NCBI RefSeq assembly: GCF_025628985.1
Contig: NZ_JAOTEM010000004.1
Location: forward strand, 124,001-188,000
Direction of reading: 5' to 3'
DNA: 64,000 nucleotides
From: Chryseobacterium edaphi
GTDB taxonomy: Bacteria > Bacteroidota > Bacteroidia > Flavobacteriales > Weeksellaceae
Below, in pieces: positions 7,968-16,057 of the stretch; the stretch's first letter is position 1, and every line of letters starts with the position of its first letter. Both the position numbers and the translations under genes were made by a program. The notes under the pieces are model-generated. The model did not search any database. It was not told the DNA's origin and saw only the letters and a list, made by a program, of their open reading frames with translations.

Positions 7968-8501
7968 ATGCTAAAATTAAAAAAAAAATCAACATTGCGT
8001 GAAAAAAAATTATTTTTTTTATTTTTTTTTCTATTTCTGGCATCTTCACTCTTCTCACAAGAAGCTGTTTACGTATTTCCCGATGTTAAAGATAAAATAG
8101 GCAAACACTTTCCCATAGAATATTTTAAAGATTCCAACGGCGAAAATTATAGTAGTAATTTTCTTGAAGGCAAAAACAGTATAATCAATTTTTGGTTTAC
8201 CAATTGTGAACCTTGCCATCTGGAGATTCCATATTTACAAAAATTGCAACAAGACCTCGGAGATAAAGTCAATTTTATTGGTATAACATTCGACAATAAA
8301 GAGAAAGTTAAAAATTTTACGGAAAAAAAGAAGCTTAACTTTTTACAAATCACTGAATCATTGGAAGGAATGAAGAAATATGGAATAAATCGGTATCCTA
8401 TGTCTTTTATTATTGATAAAAAAGGAAACGTGAAAATGATTTTCGGTATAGTGAATGACAGTAGAATTGACGATATCCAAAATTTATTGCTCAGTGAATG
8501 A
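7968..8501 (+). CDS. TlpA/ResA-like thioredoxin-fold protein, exported
   Basis: A 177-residue thiol-disulfide protein of the TlpA/AhpC-TSA type. After a hydrophobic N-terminal segment (LFFLFFFLFLASSLFSQ) the domain begins near residue 40. The redox site is FWFTNCEPCHLEIPYL (CEPC), and the cis-proline region is NRYPMSFII. Length is normal for the mature domain. The only in-frame ATG directly abuts the divergent GLPGLI start. A TTG at about 7995 would give the neater signal peptide MREKKLFFLF and leave some room for a promoter, so the start is uncertain. It probably works in the periplasm, perhaps on the cysteine-containing peptide next door; that link is inference. Confidence 0.8.
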   Translation: MLKLKKKSTLREKKLFFLFFFLFLASSLFSQEAVYVFPDVKDKIGKHFPIEYFKDSNGENYSSNFLEGKNSIINFWFTNCEPCHLEIPYLQKLQQDLGDKVNFIGITFDNKEKVKNFTEKKKLNFLQITESLEGMKKYGINRYPMSFIIDKKGNVKMIFGIVNDSRIDDIQNLLLSE

Positions 8502-8595
8502 TGAAGATAATTTAAAAGTTAAATTTTATTTTCAGTTGGATTTTTTTTTATTTTAAATTAAAAACTTATTTCAAATTTTTCAGTAGTCTAAAGAT

Positions 8596-8943
8596 TTACA
8601 TCAAATCGAAATTTTTCTTTATCGCATAGCAGATTCGGGGCTCGTCAGTTATCTCATCACGTTGGAATTGTACAACGTCAAAATTATATTTCCATCGAAA
8701 AGTATGTTTTTCGGTATTGTAAACAAATTCGTCTTTCCTTTTCTTCAAATCATTGATATGCTCTGATCCAAAAAAATTCATTATCCGGTCAAATAGATTT
8801 TCCAGTTCAATGTCAAATATAAAAGAATATTGTTTTGAATGGGGTCTGTAAAATTCTATACAAACTGCATTATCCTCTGCTGAATCCACAAAATCAACGT
8901 GAGTAAAGAAATCAAAATAAAAATGCTTAGTCTGTAAATCCAA
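8596..8943 (-). CDS. Hypothetical protein, possibly a gene remnant
   Basis: Unrecognised reading frame of 115 residues, acidic and rich in Phe/Tyr, with no signal peptide or membrane segment. Its only plausible start is a TTG at 8943, and a stop codon sits two codons upstream. A separate protein-like frame on the same strand (about 8944-9055, reading TDRTETFINEAYRLVKSAF) ends up beside it in another frame, which would fit a broken longer gene. It lies between the TlpA-like gene and a truncated chloride-channel fragment, in a stretch that looks eroded. Real coding status is doubtful. Confidence 0.35.
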   Translation of the reverse strand: MDLQTKHFYFDFFTHVDFVDSAEDNAVCIEFYRPHSKQYSFIFDIELENLFDRIMNFFGSEHINDLKKRKDEFVYNTEKHTFRWKYNFDVVQFQRDEITDEPRICYAIKKNFDLM

Positions 8944-9092
8944 ATATCATACTCTATTGCCTGTGTTTGATCTTTTTTTATTGTTTCAATTAAAAATGCT
9001 GACTTTACAAGTCTGTATGCTTCATTGATAAAAGTTTCTGTCCTATCCGTGACATGAAGTTTATTTTAAGTTGACTTATTCATTTAACTGAT

Positions 9093-9236
9093 ATGCCGTT
9101 AACCATCATTCAGATATTTGATGATACGGGCACATGGCATCTTCCGGTTGTCGATGATGAAAATAGATTTATCGGTTATATTTCAAAATCTCCAATAGTG
9201 ACCACTTACAGACAGCTTTTGAAAGACTATTCATAA
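9093..9236 (+). pseudogene. C-terminal CBS-domain remnant of a ClC-type chloride channel
   Basis: A 47-codon frame (9093-9236) that reads like the last CBS segment of ClC chloride channels: GTWHLPVVD, FIGYISKSPI and TYRQLLKDYS. The channel body and the first CBS domain that should precede it are absent; upstream sequence in the same frame does not continue the similarity. It is probably what a deletion left behind. The match is by eye to the family pattern, so the parent-gene call is moderate. Confidence 0.55.
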
Positions 9237-9377
9237 TGATTGATAAATCCTTTGTTATCCAGTTTCAAATCAAAAAAAAGATAAAACATACCATAACAGC
9301 GTTCATTCTTAACATGAATTGAAAACTGTACTCTTTAATTTTGTAATCTCAATTTTGAATTACATTCACAAACGAAA

Positions 9378-10286
9378 ATGCAAAATTTAATCAGTACTAT
9401 CTTGGTAGCGGTCGATTTTACAGAGAAATCACGTAATGCAGTCGAAATGGCTGTTCAAATCGCTGCACGCCATCAGGCAAAAATTATATTACTTCACAAT
9501 ATCACCAATCATGCAATCATTGACAGAACAGGAAAGCACATTATCGGTGCCGAAACGATTAATGAAAACTATCAAAAGATACAATGGGCGTTAAAAGAAC
9601 TTGAAATTTCTTTAAAGTCTCAATATCCAGTGTTGGAAATACAATCAGTCATCAAAAATGATCGTCTAGTACATGGGATTAACGAGGTTGTTGATTTTGA
9701 GTCAGTAGATCTCGTGATCTGCGGAAGCTCCGGAAACCAAAATATTGCACAACTGATTTTAGGATCATTATCTTATCAGATCTTAACTGAAGCAAACTGC
9801 CCTGTATTACTGGTGCCTGAAGAATGCAAAAAATACACATTCGAAAAAATACTCGTTCCCATTCGTGTGCTAGAAGATTTAAGCGATAAAGTGGATCTTT
9901 CGATTGCCATCGCTAAAAGGAACAAAGGCGTGATAAGTTTGCTGGGAATCAGTACCGATGAGGATCTGATAAAAATCAAAGAAGCTTATGAACGAGCCAG
10001 AACTACGATTGCCATAAAGTCGCAGGAATATCAGTCACAATTTTTACTGACCCGAGATAAGGCAACACAAATTTCAAAGTTTTCAGAAGACGACGATGCT
10101 GATATCATTATTCTTAATTATAAGGATGAAGACAACTGGAAATCATTTTTCTCTGAAAATTTTTTAAAACAGATTATTAATTACACGGATGTGCCTTTGT
10201 TTTTTCTAAAAAACAAAAAGGAAAAGAGCAAAAACTATTCAGAAGACAACGTAGGTTTTGACATTACCCTGCCACATCCGGGATAA
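9378..10286 (+). CDS. Universal stress protein, two UspA domains
   Basis: A 302-residue cytosolic protein with two Usp folds in tandem. Domain 1 (about 5-150) shows the start ILVAVDFTEKSRNAVEMA and the nucleotide-loop region VICGSSGNQNIAQLILGSLSYQIL with PVLLV at its end. Domain 2 (about 155-280) starts KILVPIRV and is more degenerate, without a clear G-2xG-9xG loop, so only the first may bind ATP. It is the first gene of a tight operon with an acetyltransferase (9 bp on) and a racemase-like enzyme. TAATTTTG at 9336-9343 resembles a -7 promoter element. Usp proteins generally act in stress survival; a specific role here is unknown. Confidence 0.88.
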   Translation: MQNLISTILVAVDFTEKSRNAVEMAVQIAARHQAKIILLHNITNHAIIDRTGKHIIGAETINENYQKIQWALKELEISLKSQYPVLEIQSVIKNDRLVHGINEVVDFESVDLVICGSSGNQNIAQLILGSLSYQILTEANCPVLLVPEECKKYTFEKILVPIRVLEDLSDKVDLSIAIAKRNKGVISLLGISTDEDLIKIKEAYERARTTIAIKSQEYQSQFLLTRDKATQISKFSEDDDADIIILNYKDEDNWKSFFSENFLKQIINYTDVPLFFLKNKKEKSKNYSEDNVGFDITLPHPG

Positions 10287-10295
10287 CTTTACTTT

Positions 10296-10742
10296 ATGAT
10301 TACACTACAAAAATATTCAGATGATAACAGAACCAATGCCTACCAAAAAAAGGAAATCATTCAGTTTCTTTTTGAACATCTTGAACAATACGGTGATCCG
10401 GAAGCAGATATCTCAGACGCTGTCAGCTATGCGCTAGGATTAGAAAACAAACCGGGAGGACTGATTATTACTGCCAGAGACGAAAGCAAAAATCAATTGG
10501 TTGGCGCAGTCGTCGTCAATAAAACCGGCATGAGTGGCTATATTCCTGAAAATATACTTGTTTATATTGCTACTGATAAAAATGTGCGGGGTCATGGAAT
10601 TGGGAAAAATCTCATGCAACACGCTATTAATTCTTCACAGGGAGACATCGCACTCCATTGTGAACCGGAAAATCCGGCAATACATTTATATAAGAAACTG
10701 GGATTCTCCAGTAAATATCTTGAAATGCGACTAAAAAAATAA
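10296..10742 (+). CDS. GNAT family N-acetyltransferase
   Basis: A 148-residue acetyl-CoA-dependent acetyltransferase of ordinary size. The acetyl-CoA pyrophosphate loop is visible as NVRGHGIGKNLM (about 88-99), preceded by the beta strand LVYIATD and followed by the terminal motif AIHLYKKLGF. It sits between the universal stress protein and the racemase-like gene with gaps of 9 and 1 bp, so all three are probably made from one mRNA. The substrate cannot be read from sequence. Being next to an amino-acid racemase suggests an amino acid or its D-form as one possibility. Confidence 0.88.
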   Translation: MITLQKYSDDNRTNAYQKKEIIQFLFEHLEQYGDPEADISDAVSYALGLENKPGGLIITARDESKNQLVGAVVVNKTGMSGYIPENILVYIATDKNVRGHGIGKNLMQHAINSSQGDIALHCEPENPAIHLYKKLGFSSKYLEMRLKK

Positions 10743-10743
10743 A

Positions 10744-11859
10744 ATGTCATACATTACCTTAAATACCAATAAACTACGTCACAATTATCATTACCTCAAT
10801 CAACTTTTCGAAGAAAACCATATCATATGGGCAGTAGTAGCGAAACTGCTTTGTGGAAATGAAAAGTTTCTGAAATGCCTTTTGGAAATATCTGATAAAG
10901 AAGTCTGCGATTCCCGTCTAACCAATCTAAGGCACATCAAACAACTGTCTCCAACGACAAAGACGATCTATATAAAACCACCTGCTAAACGGTTAGCACG
11001 AAGCATTGTACAATATGCAGATGTGAGTTTTAATACTGAAATAGACACCATCAAAGCTCTTTCTAATGAAGCCATTGAACAAAATAAAATTCATAAAATT
11101 GTGATTATGGTGGAAATGGGTGAACTGAGAGAAGGGATTATGGTCAAAAATCTATCACAGTTCTATGGTGAAGCGATTAGAATACCCAACATAGAAATCG
11201 TAGGTATCGGAACCAATCTCAACTGTCTCAACGGAATACTTCCTGATGAAAAAAAACTCATTAAACTTCATCGGTTCAAAGAGATTATTGAAGAAATCCA
11301 TCAAACAAAAATTCCCTTTATTTCAGCAGGATCGTCGGTGACGATTCCTTTACTATTTAAAAACAAAATACCGGAAGGAATCAATCATTTCAGAGTCGGC
11401 GAAACCTTATTTTTTGGAACCGATGTGTATAATGATTCAATCATAAATGGGATGCATCAGGATGTATTTCAAATGACTGCAGAAATCATTGAGATTGTAG
11501 AAAAGCCTATGATTCCTGCAGGAGATGCAGGAACGAATCTTACGGGTGAAACTCCCATTCACGATAATATAAATAAAGGTAAAACTTCTGTAAGAGCTAT
11601 CCTCGATGTCGGAATTTTAGATATTGACCCAAAGCATTTACAACCTATTTCTTCAGGAATTGAAATCATTGGAGCCAGTTCTGATATGATGATTTTGGAC
11701 CTTGCAGATAACAGCAAAGATTATCACGTGGGAGATACGATTGATTTCAGTATGAATTACATGGCTGTTTTACGTGCGATGAATTCTGAATATGTGGATA
11801 AGGTAATTGATAACAAGATAAATCCAAAGCACTTTAAAATTTTAGAACACAGTAATTAA
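10744..11859 (+). CDS. Ornithine/alanine racemase-like PLP enzyme
   Basis: A 371-residue fold-type III PLP enzyme. The PLP lysine is probably in WAVVAKLLCGN (about residue 34). The phosphate-binding and second catalytic regions appear as SAGSSVTIPLL and HFRVGETLFFG. The layout resembles the ornithine racemase branch of the alanine racemase superfamily, which lacks much of the C-terminal domain of housekeeping Alr. The reaction is likely interconversion of L- and D-forms of an amino acid, ornithine being the best guess. It ends the three-gene operon and is followed at once by a strong terminator. The exact substrate is uncertain. Confidence 0.78.
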   Translation: MSYITLNTNKLRHNYHYLNQLFEENHIIWAVVAKLLCGNEKFLKCLLEISDKEVCDSRLTNLRHIKQLSPTTKTIYIKPPAKRLARSIVQYADVSFNTEIDTIKALSNEAIEQNKIHKIVIMVEMGELREGIMVKNLSQFYGEAIRIPNIEIVGIGTNLNCLNGILPDEKKLIKLHRFKEIIEEIHQTKIPFISAGSSVTIPLLFKNKIPEGINHFRVGETLFFGTDVYNDSIINGMHQDVFQMTAEIIEIVEKPMIPAGDAGTNLTGETPIHDNINKGKTSVRAILDVGILDIDPKHLQPISSGIEIIGASSDMMILDLADNSKDYHVGDTIDFSMNYMAVLRAMNSEYVDKVIDNKINPKHFKILEHSN

Positions 11860-11878
11860 CATTGATATAATTATATCG

Positions 11879-11910
11879 AAAAATACCACATCAAAATTGT
11901 GGTATTTTTT
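11879..11910 (+). terminator. Rho-independent terminator of the usp-GNAT-racemase operon
   Basis: A 12-bp perfect stem (AAAAATACCACA paired with TGTGGTATTTTT, loop TCAAAAT) ends in T residues 20 bp after the racemase stop. Confidence 0.8.
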
Positions 11911-11941
11911 ATGTTTATATTTGGGTATTAAAAAAAAAATC

Positions 11942-12829
11942 TTGAATCATACAATTCGGTCTTTCACCTTAAGCAAACTAAAAAATCATTCTGTTTTACG
12001 AAATGAGTTTGTGATGATGCCGTTTGATGAATTTGCTGAAAAAATACAGTCTGATTCAAGCTCTCATTTTAAAAATAAATTCTATTCCGTTCTACTTTTA
12101 AAAGATGCGGAAGGATTAATCGTTATCGATGATCAGGAATTCGATGTAAAACCTGGAAAGTTTTTTTTCATTAATTACAATCAGGTTTACCATTTCAAAG
12201 ACGTTCAATGCAAAGAAGGAAATATAATGATGTTTACCAAGTCTTTTTACAATTATGTTTACACTGGAAATAAATTGATTAAAAGTGACACCGCTTTGAA
12301 TGATGTCTCGCCATACATAACGTTATCGGATGAAAATTTAGCAGACCTGGCTCAAACCTGTGATGAACTTCAAAATGAATACTTTAAAAGTAAATTATTA
12401 CGAAAAGAAATCATCTGTCTCCTGCTCAAAGTTTTTGTATTAAAATATATTCGAAACTCAGACAAAAAAAATCGCATTAACAGGTCGGTTGATCATAAAA
12501 AACAAATTGTAGACGAGTTTAGCAATTTGGTAAATCTACATTATAAAGATTTAAAAACGAAGTCAAAATATGCAGAAAAAATGAATCTTACCGCAAATTA
12601 TCTCAATGCCCTGATAAAAGAACATCTGGATATTTCTGCAGGTCAATTGATTAAAAACAGAGTCATCCTTGAAGCTGAGCGATTATTACTGCACACTACC
12701 CTTTCCGTGACACAGATTTCTTATGAGCTCGGATTTGGTGATAATTCTCACTTCGGAAAATACTTTAAGTCTGCAATGAAATATTCTCCCAATCAGTATC
12801 GTTTGTTGAAAACTAAAAGTAAATTTTAA
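11942..12829 (+). CDS. AraC-family transcriptional regulator
   Basis: A regulator of about 295 residues. The N-terminal part is a cupin-like sensor (GLIVIDDQEFDVKPGKFFFINYNQVYHF). The C-terminal 100 residues form the double helix-turn-helix of AraC/XylS proteins, seen in YAEKMNLTANYLN and TQISYELGFGDNSHFGKYFK...SPNQYR. A longer frame begins inside the preceding terminator and is implausible, so I favour the TTG at 11942 (reading MNHTIRSFTLSKL), which fits the usual N terminus of this group. A later ATG would remove part of the sensor. Ligand and target genes are unknown; it is transcribed in line with the racemase operon. Confidence 0.85.
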   Translation: MNHTIRSFTLSKLKNHSVLRNEFVMMPFDEFAEKIQSDSSSHFKNKFYSVLLLKDAEGLIVIDDQEFDVKPGKFFFINYNQVYHFKDVQCKEGNIMMFTKSFYNYVYTGNKLIKSDTALNDVSPYITLSDENLADLAQTCDELQNEYFKSKLLRKEIICLLLKVFVLKYIRNSDKKNRINRSVDHKKQIVDEFSNLVNLHYKDLKTKSKYAEKMNLTANYLNALIKEHLDISAGQLIKNRVILEAERLLLHTTLSVTQISYELGFGDNSHFGKYFKSAMKYSPNQYRLLKTKSKF

Positions 12830-13320
12830 AATCATTCTTATTCGTTAAAGCTCGGATCGGTATTGAGCATCAATTGACTGAGAAATATCTAATGATCAAT
12901 CATGAAACAAGAATTTTTTCTTATTATGCTTATTGATTTTCTGTAGCAAATATATTCCGTTGCCCCTGCTGAAAAAAATCTTTTTGGGTATCCGGAATCA
13001 GAGATTCCAAACCCTCCACAAATAGATTTCAAGCTTCCATCAATGCTCTCTCCTATTGTTTTCAAGAAATTGATTACAGTTTTCCTTGTGCCTGCCTGAA
13101 TAATGATCCGCATAGAAAAGTCAGAAACCTAACAAGATGCAAATGCAGTTCATTGAAATTTTGATCCTTATTAACCACATGAAGTATTAATCAGCTCATC
13201 TGATTTTCATTTGGTTTAGTAAAATAGAAAAAGGTCAAAATTTCCTTCAATCTGCAATCTACAGGTTTTTAATTATAAGTGCGGGAAAAACAAGTCTCCG
13301 CCGTACTCGGAGCAAAACAA
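12830..13320. other. Non-coding stretch between the AraC regulator and the RadC-like gene
   Basis: I see no credible gene, tRNA or strong hairpin here. A 74-codon minus-strand frame at 12889-13113 has no family likeness and a cysteine-rich, unpatterned composition. The stretch may be the eroded left boundary of the island that carries the recombinase. Confidence 0.4.
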
Positions 13321-13764
13321 ATGAAATTCAATATTGTGAACGAAATTAAATTGAGTTATTCAAGAAAAGGAAATTGTGAAAGATTGATTACTTCGACTGC
13401 AGATGTTGTAAGTATCTTCAGAGAGCATTTTGATGCTGACGAAATGGATTACAGAGAATCATTCTTTGCGTTGTATCTTAATCAGGCAAATAAAGTATTG
13501 GGTATAAAAAAGATATCTGAGTGCGGAATATCTTCAACTCTAGTAGATGTTAGAATAGTTATGCAGGCGGCACTTCTTTGTAATGCTTCCGGGATTATTG
13601 TTACTCATAATCACCCGTCCGGAAATATAAAGCCTTCATCAGCTGATACGAAAATTACGGAACAGATTAAAGATGCCGCAAAAATTCTAAGTATGACACT
13701 TTTAGATCATTTTATTTTGACCTCAGATGCACATTTTTCATTTGCTGATCAGGGAATGATATAA
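13321..13764 (+). CDS. RadC-like JAB-domain protein
   Basis: A 147-residue protein (from the ATG at 13321, MKFNIVNEIKLSYSR) of the RadC/DUF2466 family. The JAMM metal-binding signature is complete: THNHPSGNIKPSSADTKIT supplies two His and one Asp, with an upstream Glu in the expected position. It lacks the N-terminal HhH part of housekeeping RadC. Such short versions are common in genomic islands and plasmids of Bacteroidota, often beside recombinases, as here. The biochemical role of the family is unsettled (possibly a metal-dependent nuclease or peptidase). Confidence 0.85.
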   Translation: MKFNIVNEIKLSYSRKGNCERLITSTADVVSIFREHFDADEMDYRESFFALYLNQANKVLGIKKISECGISSTLVDVRIVMQAALLCNASGIIVTHNHPSGNIKPSSADTKITEQIKDAAKILSMTLLDHFILTSDAHFSFADQGMI

Positions 13765-13772
13765 AGCAGTTG

Positions 13773-13830
13773 AAATCCGAAAATTTCGGGTTTCTTCGTG
13801 CTTAACCTTTTGTGCTTAATCACGAAGAAA
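13773..13830 (+). terminator. Hairpins after the RadC-like gene
   Basis: Two stems follow the stop: CCGAAA paired with TTTCGG (about 13777-13789) within flanking AAA/TTT, then TTTCTTCGTG (13791-13800) paired with CACGAAGAAA (13821-13830). They lie between convergent genes and may end transcription from both sides. Confidence 0.5.
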
Positions 13831-13854
13831 CAGAAATTATAATTGGAAGATTTT

Positions 13855-15105
13855 TTAAGAAATACCTCTCAAGGATTTTTCTTTTTTATTGAGTAAATCG
13901 CCTAATGAGTCCATCTCATCACTGACTTTTCTGTCCATAATCTTTGCATAAATCTGCGTTGTTTTTATACTCTTGTGTCCCAACATTTTACTTACACTTT
14001 CTATAGATACTCCATTTGAAAGAGTTACTGTTGTAGCAAAAGTGTGTCTTGCAATGTGAAAGGTTAATTCTTTTGTTATTCCACAAAGGTCAGCTACCTC
14101 TTTCAGATAAGAATTCATTTTTTGATTTGCTGGGATTGGGAGCAACTTTTTTGCTCTATACCCACCCATTGGATAATCTTTATATTTTAAAAGAATTTTT
14201 TCTGCCTTATCTAACAAAGGTATATGAGAAGAAATTTTCGTTTTCTGACGGGCAGTAAAGATCCATTTTCGTCCGTCTATTCCTACTCCGATGTGATCAG
14301 CAGTAAGATTACGAACATCGATGAATGATAGCCCTGTATAGCAGCTAAAAACAAACATATCACGCACGATCTCGATCCTTTCAATATTAAATTCCTTAAG
14401 TTCAATTTTTCTCAACTCAGCTTCATCTAAAAATTTTCTGTTAACTTCTGTGTATTTCGATTTATATCCAATCAGAGGATCTCGGTTAAGCCATTCATTG
14501 GCAAGACAAATTCGAATGACCTTGCTTAGGTTTTTTATATACTTAACTGCTGAATTATTGCTGCACGGGTTTTCATCTTTGGTTCTCAGGTAATGTTCGA
14601 AATTATTGATGAACTCAAGATTGACTTTGGAAATATCAATGTCAGATAAATTATACTTGAATCGAAGGAAATTTTTTAAATGTCTACAACAGCTTTTATA
14701 ACGAACTAAAGTTCCTTTTGCATATTCATTGCCTATTAACTGTTCCATCTTAAGGTTATGATCACTAAAGATTAACAGAAGCAGTTTTTTACTGTCTTCT
14801 ATTCCAGTTAGCTTATTTCTGATCTCTTCAACAGATATAATCTCTCCCGATTGGATCAGATCTTTTTGAATGGCGTAAATTCTTGATCTTAAAATATCGA
14901 GATAGGTATTAATTTCCCGAACATCCGCTGATCTTCCTTTCACTTTGCCGGATTCAGTACACCATTTTTCAGGTTCTATGAATCTGCCTGTTGTAATTTC
15001 AAGCCTCTTGCCATCAACGGTCACACGTAAGTGAATAGGAACTAGTCCTTTTGATGAAATTTTTGATCTTTTCACTGTGAAAAGAATGGATAAATGCGTA
15101 CTCAT
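13855..15105 (-). CDS. Tyrosine recombinase (phage-type integrase)
   Basis: A 416-residue site-specific recombinase of the Bacteroidota type. It has an N-terminal arm-binding domain (ILFTVKRSKISSKGLVPIHLRVTVDG), a SAM-like core-binding domain (about 110-210) and a C-terminal catalytic domain. The active-site residues seen are HIARHTFAT (His-x-x-Arg), LGHKS and the nucleophile in TTQIYAKI. The usual first arginine position reads TGLSFIDVRNL, the common variant in this group. It faces away from three tRNA-Asp genes and has an unusual set of inverted repeats just upstream, so it may be the integrase of an element inserted beside the tRNA genes. No other mobility genes are visible. Confidence 0.9.
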   Translation of the reverse strand: MSTHLSILFTVKRSKISSKGLVPIHLRVTVDGKRLEITTGRFIEPEKWCTESGKVKGRSADVREINTYLDILRSRIYAIQKDLIQSGEIISVEEIRNKLTGIEDSKKLLLLIFSDHNLKMEQLIGNEYAKGTLVRYKSCCRHLKNFLRFKYNLSDIDISKVNLEFINNFEHYLRTKDENPCSNNSAVKYIKNLSKVIRICLANEWLNRDPLIGYKSKYTEVNRKFLDEAELRKIELKEFNIERIEIVRDMFVFSCYTGLSFIDVRNLTADHIGVGIDGRKWIFTARQKTKISSHIPLLDKAEKILLKYKDYPMGGYRAKKLLPIPANQKMNSYLKEVADLCGITKELTFHIARHTFATTVTLSNGVSIESVSKMLGHKSIKTTQIYAKIMDRKVSDEMDSLGDLLNKKEKSLRGIS

Positions 15106-15226
15106 AGTAAGATAATTATAGATTAAAATAAATTTTTACGATTTTTTTTATCTACAATTTATTACAGCAATAAAAATCCTTCATTAAAAGGCACTCCAGT
15201 TCTTTTAATGACCTCAATTTTCTTCA

Positions 15227-15523
15227 TTCGAGACCAATTTTTTGTCAATTCGAGACCAATTTTGGCATTGGTCCCTCGATTTTTAAGAAATAAAAAAGAA
15301 TAATCACAGCTCTATGATAAATAAAACTTAAAAATCAAAAATTAATAGGTAAAAAAGCATCAATTTAATACTCAATTCGAGACCAATTTTTAGTTGATTC
15401 GAGACCAATTTCGACATTGGTCCCTCGAAATTTTTCAATTTTAGAAATATGCTCACCTTTCTGGGAAGTAAAACTTCTAAATATCGAGGGACCAATTTTG
15501 ATTTTTAAAAAATTGGTCTCGAA
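15227..15523. repeat. Set of TTCGAGACCAAT / ATTGGTCCCTCGA inverted repeats
   Basis: TTCGAGACCAAT occurs at 15227-15238, 15249-15260, 15376-15387 and 15398-15409. ATTGGTCCCTCGA occurs at 15267-15279 and 15416-15428. The opposite orientation occurs once: TCGAGGGACCAAT at 15484-15496 with ATTGGTCTCGAA at 15512-15523. The first two modules share an architecture: two direct copies 22 bp apart, the second forming a bulged hairpin with the reverse unit. The third module is an inverted hairpin alone. Confidence 0.85.
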
Positions 15524-15576
15524 TTATCCCCTCCTAAATTGCTTTATATTACCTTTTAACGAAATGATGAAAAATA

Positions 15577-15611
15577 AAAAACCCCTTAAAACATTCGTTT
15601 TAAGGGGTTTT
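15577..15611 (-). terminator. Terminator of the tRNA-Asp operon
   Basis: A 15-bp perfect stem (AAAACCCCTTAAAAC, loop ATTC, GTTTTAAGGGGTTTT) just downstream of the last tRNA-Asp in the direction of transcription, flanked by A and T runs. Confidence 0.85.
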
Positions 15612-15634
15612 GATGAAATTTGAATAAACTCCTG

Positions 15635-15708
15635 CGATCCGGACGGGACTCGAACCCGCGACCTCCGCCGTGACAGGGCGGCATTCTAACCAGCTGAACT
15701 ACCGGATC
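15635..15708 (-). tRNA. tRNA-Asp (GTC), copy 1
   Basis: A 74-nt cloverleaf on the minus strand. The acceptor stem is GATCCGG/CCGGATC with discriminator G, the anticodon loop is CTGTCAC (anticodon GTC), and the T loop is GGTTCGAGTCC. No CCA is encoded. It is identical to the next two copies and is the promoter-distal one. Confidence 0.96.
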
Positions 15709-15741
15709 AATTTTTTTAAAGTAAATTGAGAAAACTTTCTG

Positions 15742-15815
15742 CGATCCGGACGGGACTCGAACCCGCGACCTCCGCCGTGACAGGGCGGCATTCTAACCAG
15801 CTGAACTACCGGATC
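15742..15815 (-). tRNA. tRNA-Asp (GTC), copy 2
   Basis: Identical 74-nt gene, 33 bp from copy 1. Same anticodon loop and acceptor stem. Confidence 0.96.
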
Positions 15816-15852
15816 AATTTTGTTTTAAAAGTAAATTGAATAAAAACTTTTG

Positions 15853-15926
15853 CGATCCGGACGGGACTCGAACCCGCGACCTCCGCCGTGACAGGGCGGC
15901 ATTCTAACCAGCTGAACTACCGGATC
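15853..15926 (-). tRNA. tRNA-Asp (GTC), copy 3
   Basis: Identical 74-nt gene, nearest the promoter at 15968-15997, so the three are probably one transcript. Confidence 0.96.
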
Positions 15927-15967
15927 TCTTACTTTAACTCAGATATTATCTTCTGTTATTGTGGTTG

Positions 15968-15997
15968 CAAAAATACAACTTTAATGCGAATCTGCAA
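15968..15997 (-). promoter_or_regulatory. Promoter of the tRNA-Asp operon
   Basis: On the minus strand TTG (15995-15997) is followed after 19 bp by TATTTTTG (15968-15975). This is a textbook Bacteroidota -33/-7 promoter, about 42 bp before the first tRNA. Confidence 0.75.
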
Positions 15998-16004
15998 GTA
16001 TTTT

Positions 16005-16038
16005 AATGAAAAAAATGCTTCCCGATACGGAAAGCATT
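16005..16038 (-). terminator. Terminator of the thioredoxin gene
   Basis: On the minus strand, AATGCTTTCC and GGGAAGCATT form a stem followed by a T-rich tract, 20 bp past the thioredoxin stop. Confidence 0.75.
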
Positions 16039-16057
16039 CATTATCAAAGTGATTTTT

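Larger units (their letters stand above)
15106..15634. other. Gene-free stretch between the recombinase and tRNA-Asp genes
   Basis: No gene is evident. It contains three modules of inverted repeats (15227-15523) and a bidirectional terminator (15577-15611). Directly upstream of a recombinase, such a stretch could hold its arm-binding and attachment sites. Confidence 0.6.

Noticed and set aside
10440..10734. Frames on both strands inside the acetyltransferase gene
   Set aside because: The GNAT frame has the acetyl-CoA motif and fits the operon; the others are shadows.
12889..13113. Minus-strand 74-codon frame
   Set aside because: No motif, signal or family pattern; odd Cys/Gly composition; no neighbour in phase. 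Treated as chance.
15227..15523. CRISPR-like reading of the TTCGAGACCAAT copies
   Set aside because: Only a few 12-bp units, 22 bp or 149 bp apart, in both orientations, no regular unique spacers and no cas genes.
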